A program made the position numbers and the translations under genes. Below, piece by piece: positions 36,795 to 41,911 of a stretch of DNA of 41,911 nt. Each line of letters begins with the position of its first letter. Within the stretch, counting starts at the first letter, position 1. A model generated the notes under the pieces. That model did not search any database and had not been told where the DNA came from. It saw only the letters and a program-made list of their open reading frames with translations. Source of the DNA: a virus; IMG/VR virus record IMGVR_UViG_3300047334_000112, positions 1 to 41,911 of that record. One strand, written 5' to 3'.

Positions 36795-37045
36795 GCGCTT
36801 CCCCTCGGTTCTGGGAACGGGATCACGTTGCCGATCGGCGTTACAGGCCCGTCATAGACCCGCATGATTTTCACGATCGAGTCGCGCATGATCATGATGT
36901 CATTGGTCATCATGCAGCCAGTCGAGGTCAACTGCGCCAGGAATCCTTCCCAGCTTTGGTTCGGTCCAAGGTAAAAGTCGTAGCTGGTCGCATCGATCAT
37001 GAAAACGCGAAAGCGGTTGGCCGGCGTGCTGGATTGATCGGTCAC
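36791..37045 (-). CDS. Hypothetical protein, 84 aa
   Basis: GTG 37045 overlaps the stop of the preceding small gene (GTGA). Compact mixed fold (RFRVFMIDATSYDFYLGPNQSW; DIMIMRDSIVKIMRVYDG). It is the last gene of the leftward unit and its end overlaps the last rightward gene by four bases, so the two transcription units collide here. No family recognised. Confidence 0.6.
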   Translation of the reverse strand: MTDQSSTPANRFRVFMIDATSYDFYLGPNQSWEGFLAQLTSTGCMMTNDIMIMRDSIVKIMRVYDGPVTPIGNVIPFPEPRGSA

Positions 37046-37149
37046 AGGTCCACGTCCTTCAGGCGCTCGTAGCGCTCCTGCTTTTCCTTGGCGGGGCTGG
37101 GTTCGGCCGGCGGCTTGGGCTTCGGCGGTTTGGGTGTGGGCTTCTTCAC
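37042..37149 (-). CDS. Lys/Pro-rich peptide, 35 aa
   Basis: GTG 37149 overlaps the stop of the primase gene (GTGA) and its TGA overlaps the next GTG. The product begins MKKPTPKPPKPKPP and ends ERYERLKDVDL: a stiff polyproline-like, highly basic arm with a short helix. Repeated PKPP motifs could bind SH3-like or acidic partners. Coupling on both sides makes it a probable gene. Confidence 0.55.
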   Translation of the reverse strand: MKKPTPKPPKPKPPAEPSPAKEKQERYERLKDVDL

Positions 37150-39056
37150 GTCATGATCTCCTTCTGCTTGATGTAGGTGCGGTGATTGTCGAGGATGATC
37201 TGAATCGCCCCCATCTGTTCGGCCCAGGTTTTGACCTTGGTGTACGCCTTGGCGCGATTGCTGCGGTCCACGATCAGGCATCGACTGTTGAACATGTCCC
37301 GCACGTCGCATTCCTCGGGCATGGTCGCTTCGGGGTCCTCCTTTTGGGCGTTCACCGTGGCGTGCTCGACGCACTGCATGAAAAGCTCCGAATGCGCAGC
37401 GACCTTCTGGCTTGAAGTCTGCACCGCGCCGGTGGAGAGGATGCAGCTAACCACGGGACGGTTTTTCTTGTCGTGACCCAACTCCACCTCGACCAGGGTG
37501 TAGCTGCCGAGCTTGCGCTGCGACGCCGTGCGCGCCTTGACCAAGGCCACCTCCCGCACAGAGCCCATGCCCTCGCGCGTGATCTCGATCCGCACGTCGG
37601 CAGAGTTGGGGATCGCCGACGCGCCGCGGGAGCCTTTTCCGGCCTTGGGCGGGTGATGGGTGGTGACGAAAAGGGCGTTCATGCGCTTGGACATGTTGCC
37701 GAGGATCGCGACTGCCGCGGCGGCTTCGGAGTTGTCGTTCTCGTCCTTCAGCAAACCACTGGCCGATAAGGTCTCAAAGACCACCATGCGGATTGGGACG
37801 CCGAACTGCGCCAACATCTGCGCCGCTTTGGCCTCTATGTCGTCCTGCAGGGCCGCCAGGGCCCCCGCAGTGGTCAGGGAGGACGTGATGGCGCGGAAGG
37901 CGATGGGAAGCCTGTCGGCCTCGCGTAGAGCCATCATGCGCTCCTCAATGCCGCTTCCCTCCGTCCCGGCGTAGAGGAGCAGCGTTCCGCCGCGCTCCTC
38001 GGGCGGTGTGCCAAATATCGGGGTTCCGGTCGCAAGGCAGCGCGCCAGCTCCAGGATGAAGAAGCTCTTACCGACTTGGCTTTCACCCTCGACCACGGCC
38101 ACGCCGACGGCAGGCAGCAGCTTGTGGAATAACCAGGAAAATTCAAACGACCAAGGGTCGCCATGGTGATACCAAGGCGACGGCGCCGCCGCGGCGGGCT
38201 GCTCCACGGCCACTGTCTTGAACTGGTGCTCGGGCGCACTGACGCCAGGCGGCAAGAGCCCATAGCGGTAGGCGTTTTGAACCTTGGTTCTCAACTCGTC
38301 GAGCAGCCATGGTGGGTCGCAGCGATCGTTCCAATGCTCCGCCATCAAGTCGAAGGCCGCGCTTTGGGAAAGGCCCATGTCCTTCAGGGCGATGGCGGTC
38401 TTCAGTGTCTTGGCGTCTCCCCCTTGGCCCTGTATGGCGGGCTCGGCCTCGACGCTCAGGAAGTGCGTTGCGCGCGCGATCGCATCCTCGGTGTCGGAAA
38501 CAGCCAGTGAGAGGCCGCCTTCCACCACGGTGAGCGCGACGGCGGAGCAACGTTCAAGAAGATTCGGTTCAGCACGCATAATGGCTGAATTGTTAGAGAC
38601 AGTATACGTCCCTGCATCTGTTCGGGAACCTGGAGCGACCACATACCCGTGTCTGGATCGAATATCCAATCCCGGCCCAATTCGACCGACACTATTCTTG
38701 ACGTTGGGTCCGGTGAAGTAGACATGCAGCCCTCCTGTGGGGGTCTTGACGGTGAAAGTGTCGAGATCGAGATCCAGGTCGATCAGCGACGCCATGCCAG
38801 GCTTGCCGCCTTTCACGTCCACGTCGATCACGATCATGTCGTCGCAAAGGATCGCCACGTTGGCGTCGGGAAATTTGCCCCAAACCTTGCGGATTATCGC
38901 CTCGTCGGTGGTGGCGAACTCGGGCCAGTCCTTGATCAAGGGCCGATCCTTGGTCCCTGGCGCCAAGGGAAACACGCGCAGCCTGCGCGCGGCCATCGCC
39001 AAGGCCGCGTCCAGCATGGTGGCGGGCTCGTCTGCCATCTGCGGGTCAGCGGGCAT
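37146..39056 (-). CDS. Primase-polymerase with RepA-type helicase domain
   Basis: 636 residues from ATG 39056. The N-terminal half is the bifunctional primase/polymerase (AEP) fold: IVIDVDVKGG (metal-binding Asp 78 and 80), TPTGGLHVYF, and GLDIRSRHGYVVAPGS. The C-terminal half is a RecA-like ATPase: Walker A GESQVGKSF (about 325), TLLLYAGTEGSG, a Walker B-like RMVVFET, and ALFVTTHHPP (motif with sensor His/Thr). It makes primers and probably unwinds DNA for the family A polymerase encoded just upstream. The end of the protein is a helical region of unknown role. Confidence 0.88.
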   Translation of the reverse strand: MPADPQMADEPATMLDAALAMAARRLRVFPLAPGTKDRPLIKDWPEFATTDEAIIRKVWGKFPDANVAILCDDMIVIDVDVKGGKPGMASLIDLDLDLDTFTVKTPTGGLHVYFTGPNVKNSVGRIGPGLDIRSRHGYVVAPGSRTDAGTYTVSNNSAIMRAEPNLLERCSAVALTVVEGGLSLAVSDTEDAIARATHFLSVEAEPAIQGQGGDAKTLKTAIALKDMGLSQSAAFDLMAEHWNDRCDPPWLLDELRTKVQNAYRYGLLPPGVSAPEHQFKTVAVEQPAAAAPSPWYHHGDPWSFEFSWLFHKLLPAVGVAVVEGESQVGKSFFILELARCLATGTPIFGTPPEERGGTLLLYAGTEGSGIEERMMALREADRLPIAFRAITSSLTTAGALAALQDDIEAKAAQMLAQFGVPIRMVVFETLSASGLLKDENDNSEAAAAVAILGNMSKRMNALFVTTHHPPKAGKGSRGASAIPNSADVRIEITREGMGSVREVALVKARTASQRKLGSYTLVEVELGHDKKNRPVVSCILSTGAVQTSSQKVAAHSELFMQCVEHATVNAQKEDPEATMPEECDVRDMFNSRCLIVDRSNRAKAYTKVKTWAEQMGAIQIILDNHRTYIKQKEIMT

Positions 39057-39297
39057 TGGCCGTAAGGCGATAGGTGCCCTTCAGCTTTCCTGGCTCGACC
39101 CGGCGTCCGTGGTTCTTCAGCCGGCGGTTTAGCTTGGTGATGTAGGAGCCGAGGTAGGACTGTTTGTAGCGCAGGTCGTCGCTAGGCAGATGGCCCTCAG
39201 TCACCACGTCGAAGATGTCAGCGATCGCCACGTCCTGGCCGAACGGCATCATGTCGTAGATCAGACGGAGCTTGGGCGGCAGGTCGATACTGGTCAT
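39046..39297 (-). CDS. Small winged-helix-like protein, 83 aa
   Basis: ATG 39297 overlaps the polymerase stop (ATGA) and the 3' end overlaps the primase gene by 11 bases. LPPKLRLIYDMMPFGQDVAIADIFDVVTEG is followed by SYLGSYITKLNRRLKNHGRRVEPG and TYRLTANAR, a helix, helix and wing (basic, with Y-R-L end) like the DNA-binding part of response regulators. Distinct from the CtrA-like protein but of the same general fold. Possibly a replication-linked regulator or origin binder. Confidence 0.6.
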   Translation of the reverse strand: MTSIDLPPKLRLIYDMMPFGQDVAIADIFDVVTEGHLPSDDLRYKQSYLGSYITKLNRRLKNHGRRVEPGKLKGTYRLTANAR

Positions 39298-41279
39298 TTT
39301 ACGTAGCGCGGCCCTTCCCAGGCTGTGGCGGCGATCGGCACCTCGGCGAACCAAGGGTCTTTCTCCATCAGGATTTCGCGGTACTCGTCGGCGCTTCCAA
39401 AACCGATGGGGGCTTCGGATAAGCACTCGTCATGAACCGTGAGCACGAGAGGGTACCCGGCTCGCTCCAGCCTAAACATCGCGGAAACGAGCACGTCGCG
39501 TGCGGCGCCAGATACGACGTGGGCGCACTGCATTCCTCCGTAGAGGTCGATCTGTCGCCAGCCTTTCTGCATCCCCCAGAAGGAGACGGTGCGCCGGTTG
39601 AATTCGACTTCGTCGCCATCGATGACCACCACTTTCGTTTTCCAGGCGACGCTGGGCGAGGCGTAGGAGATGACCCGCCCACTGGGCAGGCGGCAGAACA
39701 GAAAGTCGCCGTTGGAGACGTAGGCCACCTTGCCATGCAGGCACGAAACGACGCAGCCCTGAGCGCTGACCGCCTCGATCGCGGCGTCCTGAAGAGCGGG
39801 CCACATGGCGGCGATGTTGGCGTTTTCCGCGCGCCAGCTCCGGACGAACTGGCTGATGACATCGTCAGGCAGACGGATGCCATACTTAACGCCTTGTTTT
39901 TTATAGGCTCCGACTGCGCCTTGAAACTGGAAGCTCAACTCGGACACTTTTCCAGTCTGTTGCCTTTGAGGCTTGGTCACTTGCTCGGGCGGCACTCCTA
40001 ACATGCGGCCAGCGGTAACTTTATAGAGGTCAGGCCCTTTTCCAGCGTCATAAGCCTTAAAAGCGTCCAGCTTCCATTGCTCGCCTGCCATCCATGCGCA
40101 TATGCGGCCCTCGATGTTGGAGAAGTCGCCGCCTAGGAGCCGATGGCCCGGCGCGGCGATGACGCTGGCGCGGGTGCAGAGGGATAGGGTTTCGAGGGGC
40201 GAGTCGAAGAGGACTTCGAGACGGTCAACGGTACGAGCGATATCGCGAATATCGCTATTACGCACGATATCCACAGCCAGGCCAACGTCGTTAGCATCCG
40301 CATCGGTCTCAACCCTCTTCATGTTGTGGAATTGAACGCCAGACCCCGCCCAGCGACCCTGGACGGTGGCGCCGTACTTTAGCGAGTCGCGCACCCGCCC
40401 ATCCTTGCACTTGGCGTTCAGCATGGCCGGAAACTTGAAGGCCTTGGCGCTGGCGGCGCGCAGGCGGATCACCTCTTCGATCACAGGATCGTCGAACATG
40501 CCGGCGCAGACGATCAAGCCTTCGTGCTCGCCTTCGGCGATGCTCTCGCAGGGGATGCCACGCGACCGTATCCATTCGCAGATCTTGGCCGCCTCGGTGA
40601 CCTTCTTCACATAACCGTCGGTCAGATGCCATATCTTCTTGTTGGCCCGCTTCAGAAGCTCGTCGGCGCAAGCCATGGCCGCCGTGACCATCGGCACATC
40701 GATCTGAACGCCGCGGTCATTGATGTGCTGGTCCAGCTCCCAGACCTTGCGCTCCTCGGGGGTCAGCTCGGGCAGATGCTTGTCGATGGCCGCTTCGGTG
40801 CGGACGTCCTGGGCGCAGTATTCGATGAGGCGAGGCAGGTCTTTGGCGTCGTGCCACTCGATCGTCCCGTCCTCGTGAATCTTCTTGGGTCGGCACATGC
40901 GCATCATCAGCGCACGGCCTTCCTTGTCTTTGGTCACATTGGTGCGGAGCGCTACGGCCAGGGCTTCCAGCGACGCCGGGAGCCCCATGGAGACCGCTCT
41001 GGCCATGGTGCAGGACTGCTGCTCGATCTTCAGCTCAACGTCGTAATTGGCGTTCCAAATAGCGCGCTCGAACCCGGCGTTGTGGGCGACGACCACGCCG
41101 CCTTCGGCTATATGTTCGGCCAGGGCGACCTGGGCGCATTCGTCAGATTGAATGGGTTCGTCGCCTAATTGCACAGCCGCGCACCAAATGCCGGTATTCT
41201 CGTCCTCGGCATAGCGGCGCTGGCCCACCTTGATGTCGACCACAGCACGAGTTTCGAAATCAAGGTGGGCTCTACGCAT
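39294..41279 (-). CDS. DNA polymerase, family A, with 3'-5' exonuclease
   Basis: 661 residues from ATG 41279 (TGATG with the DUF2815-like gene). Exonuclease motifs: LDFET (Asp7, Glu9), VAHNAGFERAIW and YCAQDV. Polymerase motifs: motif A LGGDFSNIEGRICAW, a motif B-like region around VTKPQRQQTGKVSELSFQFQG, and motif C TVHDE. No 5' nuclease domain, as in T7-like phage polymerases. It replicates the phage genome with the primase-polymerase and the ssDNA-binding-like protein encoded next to it. Confidence 0.93.
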   Translation of the reverse strand: MRRAHLDFETRAVVDIKVGQRRYAEDENTGIWCAAVQLGDEPIQSDECAQVALAEHIAEGGVVVAHNAGFERAIWNANYDVELKIEQQSCTMARAVSMGLPASLEALAVALRTNVTKDKEGRALMMRMCRPKKIHEDGTIEWHDAKDLPRLIEYCAQDVRTEAAIDKHLPELTPEERKVWELDQHINDRGVQIDVPMVTAAMACADELLKRANKKIWHLTDGYVKKVTEAAKICEWIRSRGIPCESIAEGEHEGLIVCAGMFDDPVIEEVIRLRAASAKAFKFPAMLNAKCKDGRVRDSLKYGATVQGRWAGSGVQFHNMKRVETDADANDVGLAVDIVRNSDIRDIARTVDRLEVLFDSPLETLSLCTRASVIAAPGHRLLGGDFSNIEGRICAWMAGEQWKLDAFKAYDAGKGPDLYKVTAGRMLGVPPEQVTKPQRQQTGKVSELSFQFQGAVGAYKKQGVKYGIRLPDDVISQFVRSWRAENANIAAMWPALQDAAIEAVSAQGCVVSCLHGKVAYVSNGDFLFCRLPSGRVISYASPSVAWKTKVVVIDGDEVEFNRRTVSFWGMQKGWRQIDLYGGMQCAHVVSGAARDVLVSAMFRLERAGYPLVLTVHDECLSEAPIGFGSADEYREILMEKDPWFAEVPIAATAWEGPRYVK

Positions 41280-41911
41280 CAGAACAGGTCCGCAGCTTTG
41301 GGCGCCGCGACCGTCGCCGCGCCCTCGAACATCGCCGAGGGGTTAACGTTGGCTTCCAGCTTCACCCCGGCGAAGGCGGTGTGCGGATCGACGGACCCGC
41401 CGCCCCACTCCTCGTCATCGGCGATGATCATCACGCTCTGCAGGCCAAAACCCAGACCGCGCTTCAGCACCGCGCCCTGGTTGTTCTTGGTCTCGAACGT
41501 AAACGGGCGGACCACACAGATCGCCCAAAGGCCGGGGTAGATGCGGCCAGTGTATGGGGCGAGGTTCTGCATCACCACTGGCGGCTTGCGCTCGCCGTTC
41601 GCCGTGATCATCGGCAGGCCCGCCACGAAGCCATCGTACTGCGACTTGAGCGCTTGGTCCTGGATCGGGTTGTGGAAGTTGGCGCCCTGGGCGTAGGCGG
41701 CCAGTTTGTCGCCCCACTTCTCTGCGCCGACTTCGCCCATCGCCGTCTTGATCAGGGAGATGTCGGAGCCGGGCTGAAACAGCAGCACGGCGGAGTACTT
41801 GTCCGCCTTGCCCTCCTCCATCGCCTTCTGAGGCTTCTCCAAGTGCGGGAAGCCCAGGCGGACGGGACAGGTCAGGATATTGCCGCCTTCGAGTTTGCGG
41901 CAAGGGTTGTC
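41279..41911 (-). CDS. DUF2815-like ssDNA-binding protein (main part; start lies at 178 in the circle)
   Basis: The frame runs off the right end and continues at position 128 leftward copy to ATG 178, giving 227 residues in the circular genome. Recognisable DUF2815 features: DKYSAVLLFQPGSDISLIKTA, NFHNPIQDQALKS, GRIYPGLWAICVVRPFTF, GLGFGLQSVMI and the acidic stretch DDEEWGGG, with a short C-terminal tail ending KAADLF. The family is placed with T7 gp2.5-like OB-fold ssDNA-binding proteins encoded beside DUF2800 nucleases. It would coat single strands for the polymerase and for recombination. A TTG at 41842 is within the frame but is not the real start. Confidence 0.8.
   Translation of the reverse strand, partial: DNPCRKLEGGNILTCPVRLGFPHLEKPQKAMEEGKADKYSAVLLFQPGSDISLIKTAMGEVGAEKWGDKLAAYAQGANFHNPIQDQALKSQYDGFVAGLPMITANGERKPPVVMQNLAPYTGRIYPGLWAICVVRPFTFETKNNQGAVLKRGLGFGLQSVMIIADDEEWGGGSVDPHTAFAGVKLEANVNPSAMFEGAATVAAPKAADLF
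41785..41911. repeat. Terminal redundancy, right copy
   Basis: Exact copy of 1-127, within the DUF2815-like gene. It shows that the linear window closes on itself. Confidence 0.95.

Noticed and set aside
1-41911. tRNA genes, CRISPR arrays, phage RNA polymerase
   Set aside because: I read through for cloverleaf-like segments, regularly spaced repeats and single-subunit polymerase motifs and found none; a dedicated scan could still reveal a degenerate tRNA.

Overview
The window is a complete tailed-phage genome of the short-tailed (podovirus) type. The first 127 bases (1-127) are repeated exactly as the last 127 (41785-41911). The sequence therefore closes into a circle of about 41784 bp, and the 127-base overlap looks like an assembly-graph overlap rather than proven phage ends. 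The DNA is GC-rich. An alphaproteobacterial host is likely, because the phage carries a winged-helix protein whose conserved blocks (DVFICKIR, TVWGRGY) match CtrA, the alphaproteobacterial cell-cycle regulator. No integrase, RNA polymerase, tRNA or CRISPR array was recognised, so the phage is probably virulent and uses host RNA polymerase.

Two divergent transcription units leave a regulatory region at about 7964-8522 and meet tail to tail at 36791/36794. The minus-strand (early/replication) unit runs from about 7963 down to 197, through the circle junction, and on from 41911 to 36791. In order it holds: small accessory genes separated by a repeated terminator/leader module (four copies between 5061 and 7750); an HTH protein; a RusA-like resolvase; the CtrA-like protein; a SNF2-type helicase; small coupled genes; a RecB/Cas4-like DUF2800 nuclease; a DUF2815 ssDNA-binding-like protein; a family A DNA polymerase; a second winged-helix protein; and a primase-polymerase/helicase. 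Most neighbours overlap by ATGA, GTGA or TGATG.

The plus-strand (late) unit runs from 8523 to 36794: leading proteins with a putative holin and a KTSC protein, then large terminase, P22-type portal, scaffold, N4-gp56-type major capsid protein, head-tail adaptor and tail hub. These are followed by a run of tail fibre-like and esterase proteins (21277-28180). Next come a membrane/coiled-coil protein, a GH24 endolysin, a degenerate Asp/Asn-hydroxylase-like protein, a GNAT protein, three DNA-ejection-type proteins, and a PurD-like ATP-grasp ligase.

The most unusual features are these. (1) The tail-fibre block: five genes carry convincing Sec signal peptides, and every predicted mature protein has an even number of cysteines (2, 2, 14, 4, 4), as if phage adhesins and an esterase are exported and disulphide-bonded in the periplasm. 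(2) A receiver-less CtrA-like DNA-binding protein with a coiled-coil N-terminus and a C-terminal Ala-Ala, encoded in an operon whose promoter overlaps a TTAA-rich element found three times. (3) Repeated regulatory architecture: three promoters with a CTGATCAG palindrome in the spacer, four intercistronic hairpin modules, a perfect 13-bp inverted repeat, a G-quadruplex motif beside an A6T6 tract, and structured leaders before the capsid genes.
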